NCBI RefSeq assembly: GCF_900188125.1
Contig: NZ_FZOW01000001.1
Coordinates: 401,368 to 465,367, forward strand
Length of the DNA stretch: 64,000 nt
Direction: 5' to 3'
Source: Rhodococcoides kyotonense
Lineage (GTDB): Bacteria > Actinomycetota > Actinomycetes > Mycobacteriales > Mycobacteriaceae
How positions within the stretch are numbered: position 1 is the stretch's first letter; every line of letters begins with the position of its first letter. The position numbers and the translations under genes were made by a program. Below, in pieces: positions 8,446 to 20,141 of the stretch. The notes under the pieces were generated by a model, which searched no databases, was not told the DNA's origin, and saw only the letters and a list, made by a program, of their open reading frames with translations.

Positions 8446-9000
8446 ATGGGTCTCGAGGAGAAGCTGCCGAGCGGCTTTCTGCTGAGCACTGTCGAGGGAC
8501 TCGCCGGCTATGTGCGGAAGGGTTCGCTGTGGCCTGCGACGTTCGGACTTGCCTGCTGCGCAATCGAGATGATGGCCACCAGCTCCGGCCGTTTCGACAT
8601 CGCACGATTCGGCATGGAGGCGTTTCGCGCGTCACCGCGGCAAGCGGATCTGATGATCGTCGCAGGCCGTGTGAGCCAGAAGATGGCACCGGTACTGCGG
8701 CAGATCTACGACCAGATGGCAGAGCCCAAATGGGTTCTCGCGATGGGTGTCTGCGCGTCCTCCGGAGGAATGTTCAACAACTACGCCATCGTTCAGGGCG
8801 TCGACCATGTGGTCCCCGTCGACATCTACCTTCCTGGCTGCCCGCCGAGACCGGAAATGTTGCTGAACGCAATCCTGAAGTTGCACGAGAAGATTCAGGA
8901 AATGCCACTGGGTGTCGACCGCGACACCGTCGCGCGAGAGGCTGAGGCAGCAGCTCTGGCGTCGCGGCCCACGATCGAGTCGAAGGGGCTGCTGCGGTGA
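8446..9000 (+). CDS. nuoB: NADH-quinone oxidoreductase subunit B
   Basis: 184 residues. It provides the ligands for the terminal [4Fe-4S] cluster N2: the adjacent pair Cys37-Cys38 in LACCAIEMM, Cys103 in [11 protein letters not shown] and Cys132 in [10 protein letters not shown]. It is a peripheral-arm subunit that passes electrons to menaquinone. It is separated from nuoA by 37 bases and its stop overlaps the nuoC start by 4 bases. Confidence 0.98.
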   Translation: MGLEEKLPSGFLLSTVEGLAGYVRKGSLWPATFGLACCAIEMMATSSGRFDIARFGMEAFRASPRQADLMIVAGRVSQKMAPVLRQIYDQMAEPKWVLAMGVCASSGGMFNNYAIVQGVDHVVPVDIYLPGCPPRPEMLLNAILKLHEKIQEMPLGVDRDTVAREAEAAALASRPTIESKGLLR

Positions 9001-9650
9001 CATCCGATCGACGAGGAATGTTCGGTGTTCGCGGTACCGGTGACACATCCGGATACGGCCGACTGGTACCGCCGACGCATGTCGTGGGCACGTCCACTCG
9101 CCCGTACGGTGGCTATTTCGATTCCATTGCAGACGACATGGAACGAAAGCTGCCCGAACGCGGCCTGTCGTTCGACGACGCGGTCGAGACCGTCGTCGTC
9201 TTCAGGGGACAGCTGACCCTGCACATACGACGCGAGCACCTCGTACCCGTCGCGACGATGCTCCGCAACGACGCCGAACTGCGTTTCGAGATGTGTCTCG
9301 GCGTGAGCGGCGTGCACTACCCGCAGAACACGGGTCGCGAGCTGCACGCCGTGTATCCACTGTTGTCGATCACACACAACCGCCGCATTCGGCTCGAAGT
9401 GTCGGTGCCCGAATCCGATCCGCACATTCCCACGCTTGTCGGCGTGTATCCGACCAACGATTGGCACGAGCGCGAGACGTACGACTTCTTCGGGATCCAG
9501 TTCGACGGTCATCCGTCGCTGACCAGGATCGAGATGCCGGACGACTGGGTCGGCCACCCGCAGCGCAAGGACTATCCGCTCGGGGGAATTCCGGTGGAGT
9601 ACAAGGGCGCGACCATTCCACCTCCCGACAGACGACGGGAGTACAACTGA
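8997..9650 (+). CDS. nuoC: NADH-quinone oxidoreductase subunit C
   Basis: 217 residues, GTG start in a GTGA overlap with nuoB. The 30-kDa-subunit signature [20 protein letters not shown] is present, followed by [21 protein letters not shown]. It is a peripheral-arm subunit that docks with NuoD; here C and D are separate proteins, as usual in actinobacteria, rather than fused as in E. coli. It overlaps nuoD by one base (TGATG). Confidence 0.97.
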   Translation: MTSDRRGMFGVRGTGDTSGYGRLVPPTHVVGTSTRPYGGYFDSIADDMERKLPERGLSFDDAVETVVVFRGQLTLHIRREHLVPVATMLRNDAELRFEMCLGVSGVHYPQNTGRELHAVYPLLSITHNRRIRLEVSVPESDPHIPTLVGVYPTNDWHERETYDFFGIQFDGHPSLTRIEMPDDWVGHPQRKDYPLGGIPVEYKGATIPPPDRRREYN

Positions 9651-10966
9651 TGACCGACATCGCAGGCCACGACAAGTCCTTCACGGTATCCGGGCAGGAC
9701 TGGGACGACATCGTCGCGGCTGCAGCCGATTCCGCTGCCAACTCGTCCGAGGAACGCATCGTCGTCAACATGGGGCCGCAGCACCCGTCGACGCACGGCG
9801 TTCTTCGGTTGATACTCGAAATCGAAGCGGAAACCGTCACGGAGGCACGCTGCGGCATCGGGTATCTGCACACCGGAATCGAGAAGAACCTCGAATTCCG
9901 GAATTGGACGCAGGGCGTCACCTTCGTCACCCGCATGGACTACCTTTCACCGTTCTTCAACGAGACCGCATATTGCCTCGGCGTCGAACAACTGCTCGAT
10001 ATCACCGACGACATCCCGGAGCGCGCCAACGTCGTTCGAGTCATGTTGATGGAATTGAATCGGATTTCGTCCCATCTCGTCGCGCTCGCCACCGGCGGTA
10101 TGGAGCTCGGCGCCGTCACGGCGATGTTGTTCGGTTTCCGCGAAAGAGAACTCATTCTCGATGTCTTCGAGATGATCACCGGACTTCGTATGAACCACGC
10201 CTACATTCGGCCCGGCGGACTCGCCCAGGACCTTCCGGACGGCGCGGTCGACAAAGTGCGGGAACTGACGAAGGCCCTGCCCATTCGGTTGAAGGACATG
10301 TCGAACCTGTTGGACGACAACAAGATCTGGAAGGCCAGGACCAAAGGTATCGGCTACCTGGATCTGACGGGCTGCATGGCGTTGGGGATCACAGGTCCGA
10401 TGCTGCGGTCGACCGGACTTCCCCACGATCTGCGGGTGTCACAACCGTATTGCGGTTACGAAACCTACGAATTCGATGTCTGCACCGACACCGGGTGCGA
10501 CGCGTACGGTCGCTACGTCATCCGGATCGACGAGATGAAGCAGTCGCTCCGGATCGTCGAGCAGTGTCTCGATCGGCTTCGTCCCGGCCCGATCATGGTG
10601 GAGGACAAGAAGATCGCATGGCCGGCCGATCTCTCCGTCGGCACCGATGGAATGGGCAACTCGTCCGCGCACGTCCGCGACATCATGGACACGTCGATGG
10701 AATCTCTGATCCACCATTTCAAGCTGGTGACCGAGGGTTTTCGGGTGCCCGAAGGACAGGTCTACGTCGCTGTCGAGTCGCCTCGCGGCGAACTGGGAGT
10801 GCACATGGTCAGCGACGGCGGCACAAGGCCTTTCCGTGTGCACTATCGCGACCCGTCGTTCACCAATCTGCAAGCGGTGGCTGCGACGTGCGAGGGTGGG
10901 ATGGTCGCCGACGTCATCGCCGCGGTGGCAAGCATCGACCCCGTCATGGGAGGCGTCGACCGATGA
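9650..10966 (+). CDS. nuoD: NADH-quinone oxidoreductase subunit D
   Basis: 438 residues. It belongs to the 49-kDa subunit family, which forms the quinone-binding cavity with NuoB. Recognisable blocks are [36 protein letters not shown] and the C-terminal [15 protein letters not shown]. The ATG at 9650 overlaps the nuoC stop by one base; an open frame extends far upstream but has no supporting start. The start of nuoE overlaps its stop by 4 bases. Confidence 0.98.
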   Translation: MTDIAGHDKSFTVSGQDWDDIVAAAADSAANSSEERIVVNMGPQHPSTHGVLRLILEIEAETVTEARCGIGYLHTGIEKNLEFRNWTQGVTFVTRMDYLSPFFNETAYCLGVEQLLDITDDIPERANVVRVMLMELNRISSHLVALATGGMELGAVTAMLFGFRERELILDVFEMITGLRMNHAYIRPGGLAQDLPDGAVDKVRELTKALPIRLKDMSNLLDDNKIWKARTKGIGYLDLTGCMALGITGPMLRSTGLPHDLRVSQPYCGYETYEFDVCTDTGCDAYGRYVIRIDEMKQSLRIVEQCLDRLRPGPIMVEDKKIAWPADLSVGTDGMGNSSAHVRDIMDTSMESLIHHFKLVTEGFRVPEGQVYVAVESPRGELGVHMVSDGGTRPFRVHYRDPSFTNLQAVAATCEGGMVADVIAAVASIDPVMGGVDR

Positions 10967-11790
10967 GCGATCCCGTGTTCGTCCGCCTCGGCACCAAGCC
11001 TGCACCGTATCCCGACGACGTCCGCGAACGCCTCGATCGCGACGCCGATCTGATCGTCGCCAGGTATTCGCCTCCCGAGCAACCGGATTCGAAGATGTCC
11101 CGATCCGCGCTGCTTCCCCTGCTGCATCTCGTGCAGTCGGAGGAAGGCTACGTGAGCCCGACCGGCATCGAGTTCTGCGCGCAGCGCCTCGGGCTCACCG
11201 GCGCCGAAGTGGCTGCGGTGTCCACTTTCTACTCGATGTACCGGCGGGAACCGACCGGCGACTACCTCGTTGGGGTGTGCACCAACACGCTGTGCGCGGT
11301 CATGGGTGGCGACGCCGTCCATAACGCGTTGCGCGATCACGTCGCCGACGACGACTCACTGGTGACGGTCACGCACATCGAGTGCAACGCCGCGTGCGAC
11401 TACGCGCCGGTGGTGATGGTCAACTGGGAGTTCTTCGACAATCAGACGCCCGAGACGGCGCGTACCATCGTCGACGACCTTCGATCCGGACGCGAGGTCG
11501 TTCCGACTAGGGGCGCATCGCTGATGACGTTCCGTGAGACGGAACGGGTGCTGGCCGGCTTCCCCGACGAGCGGCTCGGCGCCGTGCATGCGGGCGGACA
11601 GCCAGGTGACCCCACCCTCGCCGGCTTACGCGTCGCGCACGACAAAGGCATGACGGCACCCGCAGTCTCGGAGGCGACCGACAGCGGATCGGCGCCGCTG
11701 GGCTCCGAATCGGCAGCTGCGGCCGCGACGACCAAGGACAAGCCCGCACCTGCGCCGTCGGCATCCGTTCCTCCGGAGAAAGGACGTTGA
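10963..11790 (+). CDS. nuoE: NADH-quinone oxidoreductase subunit E with long C-terminal tail
   Basis: 275 residues, clearly longer than the usual 160-180 of the family. The thioredoxin-like [2Fe-2S] domain has ligands Cys106/Cys111 in [11 protein letters not shown] and Cys141/Cys145 in [10 protein letters not shown]. It partners NuoF in the NADH-oxidising module. After about residue 180 there is an Ala/Pro/Ser-rich, probably disordered tail ending in a Pro- and Lys-containing stretch. The start overlaps the nuoD stop (ATGA). Confidence 0.96.
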   Translation: MSDPVFVRLGTKPAPYPDDVRERLDRDADLIVARYSPPEQPDSKMSRSALLPLLHLVQSEEGYVSPTGIEFCAQRLGLTGAEVAAVSTFYSMYRREPTGDYLVGVCTNTLCAVMGGDAVHNALRDHVADDDSLVTVTHIECNAACDYAPVVMVNWEFFDNQTPETARTIVDDLRSGREVVPTRGASLMTFRETERVLAGFPDERLGAVHAGGQPGDPTLAGLRVAHDKGMTAPAVSEATDSGSAPLGSESAAAAATTKDKPAPAPSASVPPEKGR

Positions 11791-11791
11791 C

Positions 11792-13090
11792 GTGCCACTG
11801 ACTCCGGTGCTCAGCCGATATTGGGACGACCCCGAGTCCTGGACGCTCGACACGTACGAGCGACACGACGGGTACAGAGGACTTGCTCGCGCGCTCGCGA
11901 TGCCCGAGGACGACGTCATCGCGCTGGTCAAGGACGCAGGTCTACGCGGTCGAGGTGGAGCCGGGTTCCCGACGGGGATGAAGTGGAGCTTCATCCCACA
12001 GGGCGACGGCAAGCCGCATTACCTCGTCGTCAACGCCGACGAATCCGAACCGGGAACCTGCAAGGACATGCCTCTGCTCCTTGCGACGCCACAGGTGCTG
12101 CTGGAGGGAATCGCCATCGCCGCGTACGCGATTCGAGCTCATCGGGCGTACATCTACGTGCGCGGCGAAGTCCTCCCGGTGATACGCCGCCTTCATGCCG
12201 CGGTCGACGAGGCCTACGCTGCCGGCTATCTCGGCAAGAACATCATGGGCAGCGGATTCGACCTCGACGTGATCGTGCACGCCGGTGCCGGTGCGTACAT
12301 CTGCGGTGAGGAGACCGCGCAACTCGATTCGTTGGAGGGTCGACGCGGTCAGCCTCGCTTGCGACCGCCGTTCCCTGCGGTAGCCGGGTTGTATGCGTGC
12401 CCGACGGTCGTCAACAACGTCGAATCGATTGCGAGCGTTCCGTCGATTCTGTTGAACGGCGTCGACTGGTTCCGTTCGATGGGCAGCGAGAAGTCACCCG
12501 GATTCACTCTGTATTCGCTGTCGGGCCACGTGTCCAGGCCCGGGCAGTACGAGGCACCGCTCGGAGTGACGCTACGGGAACTCCTCGGGTACGCGGGCGG
12601 AGTCAGAGCCGGTCACAGCCTCAAATTCTGGACACCTGGCGGCTCGTCGACACCGATTCTGACCGAGGAGCACCTCGACGTTCCATTGGACTACGAAGGT
12701 GTGGGTGCGGCCGGGTCGATGCTCGGCACCAAAGCGCTGCAGATCTTCGACGACACCACGTGTGTGGTGCGAGCGGTCCGACGGTGGACCGAGTTCTACG
12801 CTCACGAGTCGTGTGGCAAGTGCACACCGTGCCGCGAGGGGACGTACTGGCTCGTGCAAATCTACGCGCGTCTGGAGACGGGCCTCGGCACGGCCGAGGA
12901 TCTCGACACTTTGCTCGACATCTCCGACAGCATCCTCGGTCGGTCGTTCTGCGCACTCGGGGACGGTGCGGTCAGTCCGATCACGTCGTCGCTGAAGCAC
13001 TTTCGTGACGAGTACGTCGAACACCTCGGTGCGCCATGCCCGTTCGATCCTCACCGCAGCACCGTCATGGCAGGAGCGCTGACCTCATGA
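11792..13090 (+). CDS. nuoF: NADH-quinone oxidoreductase subunit F
   Basis: 432 residues, GTG start behind AAAGGA. It is the NADH- and FMN-binding subunit: glycine-rich loop [21 protein letters not shown] site [14 protein letters not shown], and cluster N3 ligands in [13 protein letters not shown] plus the later Cys in SFCALGDGA. It is the site of NADH oxidation in the cytoplasmic arm. It follows nuoE by one base and overlaps nuoG by 4 bases. Confidence 0.98.
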   Translation: MPLTPVLSRYWDDPESWTLDTYERHDGYRGLARALAMPEDDVIALVKDAGLRGRGGAGFPTGMKWSFIPQGDGKPHYLVVNADESEPGTCKDMPLLLATPQVLLEGIAIAAYAIRAHRAYIYVRGEVLPVIRRLHAAVDEAYAAGYLGKNIMGSGFDLDVIVHAGAGAYICGEETAQLDSLEGRRGQPRLRPPFPAVAGLYACPTVVNNVESIASVPSILLNGVDWFRSMGSEKSPGFTLYSLSGHVSRPGQYEAPLGVTLRELLGYAGGVRAGHSLKFWTPGGSSTPILTEEHLDVPLDYEGVGAAGSMLGTKALQIFDDTTCVVRAVRRWTEFYAHESCGKCTPCREGTYWLVQIYARLETGLGTAEDLDTLLDISDSILGRSFCALGDGAVSPITSSLKHFRDEYVEHLGAPCPFDPHRSTVMAGALTS

Positions 13091-15474
13091 CCGCCGTGAC
13101 CGAAACCGTTACCGTGACCATCGACGGTATCGAGATGCACGTGCCTGGTGGAACTCTCGTCATTCGCGCCGCCGAGATGACCGGGGTTCAGATACCCCGG
13201 TTCTGCGATCACCCCCTTCTGGATCCCGTCGGCGCCTGCAGGCAGTGCCTCGTCGAGGTGGAGGGACAACGAAAGCCGTTGGCGTCGTGCACCACCACGG
13301 TCACCGACGGAATGGTGATCCACACCCAGAACAGCTCCCCTGTCGCAGAGAAGGCGCAGAAGGGGGTCATGGAGTTACTGCTGATCAACCACCCGCTGGA
13401 CTGTCCGATCTGCGACAAGGGTGGCGAATGTCCGCTGCAGAACCAGGCGATGTCGTCGGGAAGGTCCGAGTCACGTTTCGTCGACGTCAAACGCACCTAC
13501 CCCAAACCGATTCCGTTGTCGTCGGAGGTTCTGCTCGACAGGGAACGGTGTGTGTTGTGCGCCCGATGCACTCGTTTCTCCGAACAGATCGCCGGGGACC
13601 CGTTCATCGACCTGCTCGAACGTGGTGCGCTCCAACAGGTCGGCATCAACGGGAACGAGGAGTTCGAGTCGTATTTCTCCGGCAACACGGTGCAGATCTG
13701 CCCGGTCGGAGCATTGACGGGTGCGGCGTATCGGTTCCGTGCTCGGCCGTACGACCTCGTGTCCTCCCCCAGCACGTGCGAGCACTGCGCCAGCGGATGC
13801 GCGCAACGAACCGACCATCGACGCGGCAAGGTTCTTCGTCGGCTTGCCGGCGACGATCCCGAGGTCAACGAGGAGTGGAACTGCGACAAGGGCCGTTGGG
13901 CGTTCGCCTATTCCACCGAATCCGACCGCCTCACCACTCCGCTGGTGCGTGGCGACGACGGAGCCCTCGCCCCGGCGTCGTGGTCCGAGGCGCTCGCAGC
14001 CGCCGCGCGGGGCCTTGCCGGCGCGGGCCGCGACGTCGGAGTGCTCGTCGGAGGCAGATCGACTCTCGAGGACGCGTACGCCCACTCGAAGTTCGCCCGA
14101 ATAACACTGAACACCAACAACATCGACTTTCGATCGCGCGCTCACAGTACCGAAGAGGCGGAGTTCCTCGCGTCGCACGTCGCGGCCCGGTCGATGGACG
14201 TCACCTACAGGCGGCTCGAGCAGGCACCGGAAGTACTCCTCGTCGGATTCGAACCCGAGGAGGAATCGCCGATGGTGTTCCTTCGCCTGCGCAAGGCCGT
14301 CCGAACCCGAGGCCAGAACGTCTGCGCGATCGCACCGTTCGCGTCGGCGGGCGTAGCCAAACTGGGTGCCCGCTTGATCCGATGTGTCCCGTCGGGCGAG
14401 GCCGAGGTGCTCGACGGGCTGGCCAGCTCTCCGGAATCGGAACTGACCGCTGCTGCGGGCACGGTCGTGTTGGTGGGCGAACGGCTCGCCGAATCTCCTG
14501 GCGCCCTGTCCGCCGTTGCACGATTCGCCGCGGCAACGGGTGCCGCGATCGCGTGGATCCCGCGTCGCGCAGGTGACCGAGGCGCACTCGACGTCGGTGC
14601 CCTACCCACCGTGCTCCCCGGCGGACGCCCTGTCGGGGACGAACGCGCCGCCGCCGACCTGGCGGCACTCTGGGGCGTTCCGCATGTTCCCGTCGCTGCC
14701 GGTCTCGATACATCGGGAATTCTCGACGCGGCCTCGTCGGGTTCGCTCGGCGCTCTCGTGATCGGTGGCGTCGAACTCGCGGATCTACCCGACCCTGCAG
14801 CGGCGGCCGCCGCGATCGACGCAGCGCCGTTCGTCGTGAGCCTCGAGGTCCGACGGAGCCGAGTCACCGAGCGGGCCGACGTCGTCTTCCCCGTCGCGCC
14901 CGTCGACGAGAAATCCGGCACGTTCGTCGATTGGGAAGGCCGGGCGCGGCCGTTCGAGATCGCGGTCGCCGGAACACGCGCCGTCCCCGACGTCCGTGTG
15001 CTGCATGCTCTCGCCGCCGAGATGGGTGCGCCCATCGACCTGCCCGACGTCGCATCCGCCCGCGCCGAGATCGCAGAGATGTCAGCATGGACGGGAGTCC
15101 GACACCCGTCGCCGACGACACCTTCGCATTCGGCTCAGACGCCCGGACCTGGCGAAGCCGTGCTGTCGACATGGCGAATGCTGCTCGATTCGGGGCGGAT
15201 GCAGGACGGGGAGCCGCACCTGGCCGGTACTGCTCGAACGCCGGTGGTGCGGCTCTGCGCAGCCACGGCCGACGAGATCGGAGCGACCGACGACGACTGG
15301 GTGACCGTGACGTCCGAGCGCGGCGCGATCACCCTGCCGCTCGTGATCACGGACCTCCCGCATCGTGTGGTCTGGCTGCCACGCCGCTCCCCCGGCAGCG
15401 AGGTCAACGCGGCGCTGGCCGTCGGCAACGGGGCCGTGGTGCGCATACGCCCCGCGAGCGAGGTGACGTCGTGA
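13087..15474 (+). CDS. nuoG: NADH-quinone oxidoreductase subunit G
   Basis: 795 residues. The N-terminal ferredoxin-like domain ([20 protein letters not shown]) carries N1b. The [17 protein letters not shown] segment and [10 protein letters not shown]...CPVGALT carry N5 and N4. A further C-x2-C-x3-C-x27-C pattern, starting at CEHCASGC, gives the extra cluster N7 known from Thermus and E. coli but absent from mitochondria. The C-terminal two thirds are a molybdopterin-oxidoreductase-like fold of weaker conservation. The ATG at 13087 lies in a 4-base overlap with nuoF. Confidence 0.97.
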   Translation: MTAVTETVTVTIDGIEMHVPGGTLVIRAAEMTGVQIPRFCDHPLLDPVGACRQCLVEVEGQRKPLASCTTTVTDGMVIHTQNSSPVAEKAQKGVMELLLINHPLDCPICDKGGECPLQNQAMSSGRSESRFVDVKRTYPKPIPLSSEVLLDRERCVLCARCTRFSEQIAGDPFIDLLERGALQQVGINGNEEFESYFSGNTVQICPVGALTGAAYRFRARPYDLVSSPSTCEHCASGCAQRTDHRRGKVLRRLAGDDPEVNEEWNCDKGRWAFAYSTESDRLTTPLVRGDDGALAPASWSEALAAAARGLAGAGRDVGVLVGGRSTLEDAYAHSKFARITLNTNNIDFRSRAHSTEEAEFLASHVAARSMDVTYRRLEQAPEVLLVGFEPEEESPMVFLRLRKAVRTRGQNVCAIAPFASAGVAKLGARLIRCVPSGEAEVLDGLASSPESELTAAAGTVVLVGERLAESPGALSAVARFAAATGAAIAWIPRRAGDRGALDVGALPTVLPGGRPVGDERAAADLAALWGVPHVPVAAGLDTSGILDAASSGSLGALVIGGVELADLPDPAAAAAAIDAAPFVVSLEVRRSRVTERADVVFPVAPVDEKSGTFVDWEGRARPFEIAVAGTRAVPDVRVLHALAAEMGAPIDLPDVASARAEIAEMSAWTGVRHPSPTTPSHSAQTPGPGEAVLSTWRMLLDSGRMQDGEPHLAGTARTPVVRLCAATADEIGATDDDWVTVTSERGAITLPLVITDLPHRVVWLPRRSPGSEVNAALAVGNGAVVRIRPASEVTS

Positions 15475-16718
15475 TTCCCGGTTTCGGTGTCGATCCGTGG
15501 TGGCTCGTCGTCGCCAAGGCCGTCGCCATTTTCGTCTTCTTGATCCTGACTCCACTGATCGCGATCCTCGCCGAACGAAAAGTGATGGCGCGCATGCAGA
15601 GTCGCGTCGGCCCCAATCGAGTCGGGCCCGGCGGAATGCTGCAGAGCCTCGCCGACGGTGTGAAACTCGCACTCAAGGAAGGGATCGTTCCGAAGGGCAT
15701 CGACAAACCCGTCTACCTGTTGGCCCCGGTCGTCGCGATCGTCCCTGCGTTCATGGCGTTCGCCGTCATCCCGTTCGGACCGGAGGTGTCGGTGTTCGGG
15801 CACCGAACTCCGTTGCAGCTGACCGATCTTCCTGTCGGCGTTCTGTACATTCTCGCCGTCACGTCCGTCGGTGTGTACGGAATCGTGTTGGCAGGCTGGG
15901 CTTCCGGCTCCACCTATCCACTGCTCGGCGGCCTGCGGTCCACCGCGCAGGTGATCTCGTACGAAATTGCCATGGGGTTGTCCTTCACCGCCGTGTTCCT
16001 CCACGCCGGCACCATGTCCACCTCGGGAATCGTTGCTGCGCAGTGGAACACCTGGTACATCTTTCTGCTTTTCCCGTCGTTCGTGATCTACCTGACGTCC
16101 ATGGTCGGCGAGACCAACCGCGCTCCGTTCGATCTCCCGGAAGCCGAGGGCGAGCTCGTAGGCGGGTTCCACACCGAGTACTCGTCGCTCAACTTCGCAC
16201 TGTTCATGCTGGCCGAATACGTCAACATGGTGACGGTGTCGGCCCTCGCCACCACGCTGTTCCTCGGCGGCTGGCACGCTCCGTTCCCCATCAGCCTGTG
16301 GAACGGCGCGAATTCCGGTTGGTGGCCGGTGCTGTGGTTCACGCTCAAGGTGTGGGGCTTCCTGTTCCTCTTCGTCTGGCTCAGGGCCACGCTTCCTCGA
16401 CTTCGGTACGACCAGTTCATGAATCTGGGCTGGAAGGTCCTGATTCCGGTGTCGCTGATCTGGATCGTGATCGTCGCGACGGTCCGAGCATTCCGCATCG
16501 AGGGATACGGATCGTTCGCCGTCGCTCTCGTGGTGGCCAGCACTGTCGTCGCGCTGCTCGCAGCGGTGTTCGTATGGCGAAGACTGCACCGCGAACCGAC
16601 TCCGACGACTCCCCCGACCGAACTACCCCCGTTCGACCCGATGGCCGGCGGATTCCCGGTACCGCCTCTGCCCGGCCAGACGATGCCGACCCCGAAGAAG
16701 GAGCGCAGCGATGCCTGA
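15471..16718 (+). CDS. nuoH: NADH-quinone oxidoreductase subunit H
   Basis: 415 residues, GTG start overlapping the nuoG stop by 4 bases. About 8 membrane helices. Diagnostic blocks: [51 protein letters not shown], and [20 protein letters not shown] on the quinone-site loop. It links quinone reduction to the proton channels. A Pro-rich cytoplasmic tail of about 45 residues follows the last helix. It overlaps nuoI by 8 bases. Confidence 0.98.
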   Translation: MIPGFGVDPWWLVVAKAVAIFVFLILTPLIAILAERKVMARMQSRVGPNRVGPGGMLQSLADGVKLALKEGIVPKGIDKPVYLLAPVVAIVPAFMAFAVIPFGPEVSVFGHRTPLQLTDLPVGVLYILAVTSVGVYGIVLAGWASGSTYPLLGGLRSTAQVISYEIAMGLSFTAVFLHAGTMSTSGIVAAQWNTWYIFLLFPSFVIYLTSMVGETNRAPFDLPEAEGELVGGFHTEYSSLNFALFMLAEYVNMVTVSALATTLFLGGWHAPFPISLWNGANSGWWPVLWFTLKVWGFLFLFVWLRATLPRLRYDQFMNLGWKVLIPVSLIWIVIVATVRAFRIEGYGSFAVALVVASTVVALLAAVFVWRRLHREPTPTTPPTELPPFDPMAGGFPVPPLPGQTMPTPKKERSDA

Positions 16719-17214
16719 TTTTCTCGGCCCCGTAGCAGGATTCGGCGTCACGTTGTCGACGATGTTCAAGAAACCTCTGACCGAGTTCTATCCGGAACAG
16801 AAGACTCCGACTGCCGAGCGCTACCACGGGCGGCACCAGCTCAACCGCTACGCCGACGGCATCGAGAAGTGCATCGGATGCGAGCTGTGCGCGTGGGCGT
16901 GCCCGGCCGACGCGATCTACGTCGAAGGCGCCGACAACACCGACGAGGAGCGCTACTCGCCCGGTGAACGGTACGGGCAGGTGTACCAGATCAACTACCT
17001 GCGGTGCATCGGATGCGGCCTGTGCATCGAGGCATGCCCGACACGGGCGCTCACGATGACCAACGACTACGAACTCGCCGACGACAACCGCGCCGATCTG
17101 ATCTACGAGAAGGACCGGCTGCTCGCGCCGGTGGAACCCGGAGTGGAACCGGCGCCGCACCCGATGGCCGAGGGCGCCACCGAAGCGGACTACTACCGAG
17201 GAACGGTCCGATGA
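16711..17214 (+). CDS. nuoI: NADH-quinone oxidoreductase subunit I
   Basis: 167 residues. Two classical ferredoxin motifs, [16 protein letters not shown] and [16 protein letters not shown], bind clusters N6a and N6b, which lead electrons to NuoB. It overlaps nuoH by 8 bases and nuoJ by 4 bases. The C-terminal tail is acidic. Confidence 0.98.
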   Translation: MPDFLGPVAGFGVTLSTMFKKPLTEFYPEQKTPTAERYHGRHQLNRYADGIEKCIGCELCAWACPADAIYVEGADNTDEERYSPGERYGQVYQINYLRCIGCGLCIEACPTRALTMTNDYELADDNRADLIYEKDRLLAPVEPGVEPAPHPMAEGATEADYYRGTVR

Positions 17215-17927
17215 CCACGTCGACCGCCGAAGCCGTCCAGTTCTGGCTGCTCGGTGGTCTCGCGGTACTCGGCGCGATCGCGATGGTGTGCGCGACCAAG
17301 GCGGTGTACTCCGCGCTGTTCCTGGCGGTCACGATGATCATCCTTGCGGTGTTCTACATCGCGCAGGGCGCGATGTTCCTCGGAGTCGTTCAGATAGTCG
17401 TCTACACCGGCGCAGTGATGATGCTGTTCCTGTTCGTGCTGATGCTCGTCGGCGTCGATTCGGCGGATTCGCTGACCGAGACGATGAAGGGGCAACGCCC
17501 TGCCGCGGTCGCGGCGGGCATCGGATTCGGCCTCGTCGTGATCGGTGCGATCGGCAATGCGTCGGTGCAATCGGGGCGCCCGGACTTCGTCGGCCTCGAC
17601 GCAGCCAACGCCGGCGGGAACGTCGAGGGCCTCGCCGAACTGATCTTCATTCGGTACCTGTGGGCGTTCGAGCTGACCGGAGCGCTGCTCATCGTCGCGA
17701 CGGTCGGGGCGATGATCCTCGCTCACCGTGAACATTTCGAGGAACGCAAAGACCAGCGGGCGCTGTCGGAGCAACGCTTCAAGGACGGCTCCCACGTCAC
17801 ACCGATGCCGAGCCCGGGCGTGTACGCGCGGCACAACGCCGTCGATTGGCCTGCCCGCCTGCCCGACGGGTCGCCGTCGGAACTGTCGGTGAATCCCATG
17901 CACCGTGGACACAGGGGCACGCCGTGA
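17211..17927 (+). CDS. nuoJ: NADH-quinone oxidoreductase subunit J
   Basis: 238 residues with five hydrophobic segments, including [20 protein letters not shown], the helix that flexes near the quinone site in known structures. A soluble C-terminal tail of about 60 residues follows the last helix (after [11 protein letters not shown]), as in other actinobacterial NuoJ proteins. It is a membrane-arm subunit. It is coupled to nuoI and nuoK by 4-base overlaps. Confidence 0.96.
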   Translation: MTTSTAEAVQFWLLGGLAVLGAIAMVCATKAVYSALFLAVTMIILAVFYIAQGAMFLGVVQIVVYTGAVMMLFLFVLMLVGVDSADSLTETMKGQRPAAVAAGIGFGLVVIGAIGNASVQSGRPDFVGLDAANAGGNVEGLAELIFIRYLWAFELTGALLIVATVGAMILAHREHFEERKDQRALSEQRFKDGSHVTPMPSPGVYARHNAVDWPARLPDGSPSELSVNPMHRGHRGTP

Positions 17928-18223
17928 ACCCGGAGAACTATCTGTACCTGTCGGTTCTGTTGTTCACGATCGGCGCTGCCGGAGTCCTGTTGCGCCGCAA
18001 CGCGATCGTCGTGTTCATGTGCATCGAATTGATGCTGAACGCCGCCAATCTGGCCTTCGTGACGTTCGCCCGCATGCACGGAAATCTGGAGGGGCAGGTG
18101 TTCGCTTTCTTCACTATGGTCGTCGCCGCAGCCGAAGTGGTGGTCGGGCTTGCCATCATCATGACGATCTTCCGCACTCGACGCTCGGCCTCGGTCGACG
18201 ACGCCAGACTGTTGAAGAACTGA
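17924..18223 (+). CDS. nuoK: NADH-quinone oxidoreductase subunit K
   Basis: 99 residues, three membrane helices. Conserved acidic residues lie in the membrane ([14 protein letters not shown] and [12 protein letters not shown]), as expected for the MrpC-like proton-path subunit. The GTG at 17924 is chosen because it overlaps the nuoJ stop by 4 bases; the longer open frame upstream has no support. Confidence 0.97.
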   Translation: MNPENYLYLSVLLFTIGAAGVLLRRNAIVVFMCIELMLNAANLAFVTFARMHGNLEGQVFAFFTMVVAAAEVVVGLAIIMTIFRTRRSASVDDARLLKN

Positions 18224-18224
18224 C

Positions 18225-20141
18225 ATGACGGCGCTCTGGGTACTCCCCGCGTTGCCGCTGCTCGGAGCCGTGATCCTGTTGCTCCTGGGTCGCCGGTCCG
18301 ACAGCTGGGGACATCTCCTCGGCACCGCGATGTCGACGCTGTCGTTCGTGTTCGCGGTCGTTCTGTTCGTGGACATGCTCGGCAAACCTGCCGCCGAACG
18401 CGCCGTGACCGACACACTGTTCAGTTGGATTCCCGTCGCAGATCTGCAGGTGGACTTCGGCTTTCGGCTCGATCAGTTGTCGATGTGCTTCGTCCTGTTG
18501 ATCACCGGAGTCGGTTCGCTGATCCACGTCTACGCCGTCGGCTACATGGCCGAGGATCCCGATCGGCGACGCTTCTTCGCGTACCTCAATCTGTTCCTCG
18601 CAGCGATGCTGCTGCTGGTGACCGCGGACAACTTCCTCGGGCTGTACGTCGGATGGGAAGGCGTCGGACTCGCGTCGTACCTGCTCATCGGGTTCTGGCA
18701 GTACAAGCCCTCGGCAGCCACGGCGGCCAAGAAGGCATTCGTCGTCAACCGCGTCGGTGACATCGGGTTGATGGTCGCGCTGATGATCATGTTCACGACA
18801 TTCGGAAGTGTGTCTTTCTCGGACGTCTTCGGGGCAGTCGAAGAGACCAGCTCGGGAACGCTCACGGCACTGGGGCTCGTTCTGTTGCTGGCTGCGTGCG
18901 GCAAATCCGCTCAGGTGCCGCTGCAATCCTGGCTCGGCGACGCCATGGAAGGTCCGACTCCGGTCTCTGCGCTGATTCACGCGGCAACGATGGTCACGGC
19001 AGGCGTGTATCTGATCATCCGATCGGGCCCGATCTTCGAATCCACACCCACCGCGCAGGCCGCCGTCGTGACGGTGGGTGCAGTGACACTGCTGTTCGGC
19101 GCGATCATCGGTTGCGCGAAGGACGACATCAAGAAAGCGCTGGCCGCGTCGACGATGAGCCAGATCGGCTACATGGTGCTCGCCGCGGGCCTCGGCCCCG
19201 CCGGATATGCATTCGCGATCATGCTGTTGCTGACGCACGGCTTCTTCAAAGCAGGCCTCTTCCTCGGCGCAGGTTCGGTCATGCACGGCATGAACGACGA
19301 GGTCGACATGCGCAAGTTCGGAGGGCTGCGGGCGGCCATGCCGATCACGTTCGTCACGTTCGGTCTCGGCTACCTCGCGATCATCGGCGTGCCACCGTTC
19401 TCCGGATTCTTCGCCAAGGACAAGATCATCGAAACCGCCTTCGGCGCAGGTGGTGTCGCCGGCGTCGTGCTCGGTGTCGCAACACTCGTCGGAGCCGGGC
19501 TGACCGCCTTCTACATGACTCGCGTGATGCTCATGACGTTCTTCGGCGAACCTCGCTGGGAGGGTGGGAGTGGAGCCGGCAGGAATGACCCTGATGGAAG
19601 GGCCGCGCATCCACACGAATCCCCGTCCGTCATGACCGCACCGATGATCGTTCTCGCAATCGGATCCGTAGCGGCCGGCGCACTTCTCACGCTGGGCGGT
19701 TCGCTGTCCCGTTGGCTCGAACCGGTCGTCGGAGAAGCGGAAGAAGCGCACGTCGTTCCCGCATGGGTGGTCACAGTTCTCGCCCTCGGCGTCGTCGCGG
19801 TCGGAGTCGCGGTGGCCTACAGTCGGTACGCTCGCTCGCCGATTCCGTCGGTCGCGCCCGAACCGGTGTCGGCGCTCACCACGGCTGCACGAGCGGACCT
19901 CTACGGTGACGCCGTGAACGAGGCAGTGCTGATGCGGCCGGGTCAGGAATTGACCAGCGCAGCAGCACGATTCGACGAGGCTGCCGTTGCAGGGGTGACA
20001 CGCGCCGTATCGGCAGGCGTGGCCGGGCTCTCGTCACGCATTCGGCAGGTCCAGTCCGGTTACGTTCGGTCGTACGCGCTGACGATGTTGGCGGGCACTG
20101 CGATCGTCCTCGCGATGATGGTGGCGGTGATGGTGTGGTGA
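18225..20141 (+). CDS. nuoL: NADH-quinone oxidoreductase subunit L
   Basis: 638 residues, the most distal antiporter-like proton-pumping subunit, with about 16 membrane segments and the long lateral helix towards the C-terminus. Key blocks: [17 protein letters not shown] (conserved Glu), [20 protein letters not shown], and [18 protein letters not shown] with the conserved lysines. The ATG is one base after the nuoK stop. An Asp/Gly-rich insert near residues 445-465 follows the histidine-containing loop. Confidence 0.98.
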   Translation: MTALWVLPALPLLGAVILLLLGRRSDSWGHLLGTAMSTLSFVFAVVLFVDMLGKPAAERAVTDTLFSWIPVADLQVDFGFRLDQLSMCFVLLITGVGSLIHVYAVGYMAEDPDRRRFFAYLNLFLAAMLLLVTADNFLGLYVGWEGVGLASYLLIGFWQYKPSAATAAKKAFVVNRVGDIGLMVALMIMFTTFGSVSFSDVFGAVEETSSGTLTALGLVLLLAACGKSAQVPLQSWLGDAMEGPTPVSALIHAATMVTAGVYLIIRSGPIFESTPTAQAAVVTVGAVTLLFGAIIGCAKDDIKKALAASTMSQIGYMVLAAGLGPAGYAFAIMLLLTHGFFKAGLFLGAGSVMHGMNDEVDMRKFGGLRAAMPITFVTFGLGYLAIIGVPPFSGFFAKDKIIETAFGAGGVAGVVLGVATLVGAGLTAFYMTRVMLMTFFGEPRWEGGSGAGRNDPDGRAAHPHESPSVMTAPMIVLAIGSVAAGALLTLGGSLSRWLEPVVGEAEEAHVVPAWVVTVLALGVVAVGVAVAYSRYARSPIPSVAPEPVSALTTAARADLYGDAVNEAVLMRPGQELTSAAARFDEAAVAGVTRAVSAGVAGLSSRIRQVQSGYVRSYALTMLAGTAIVLAMMVAVMVW

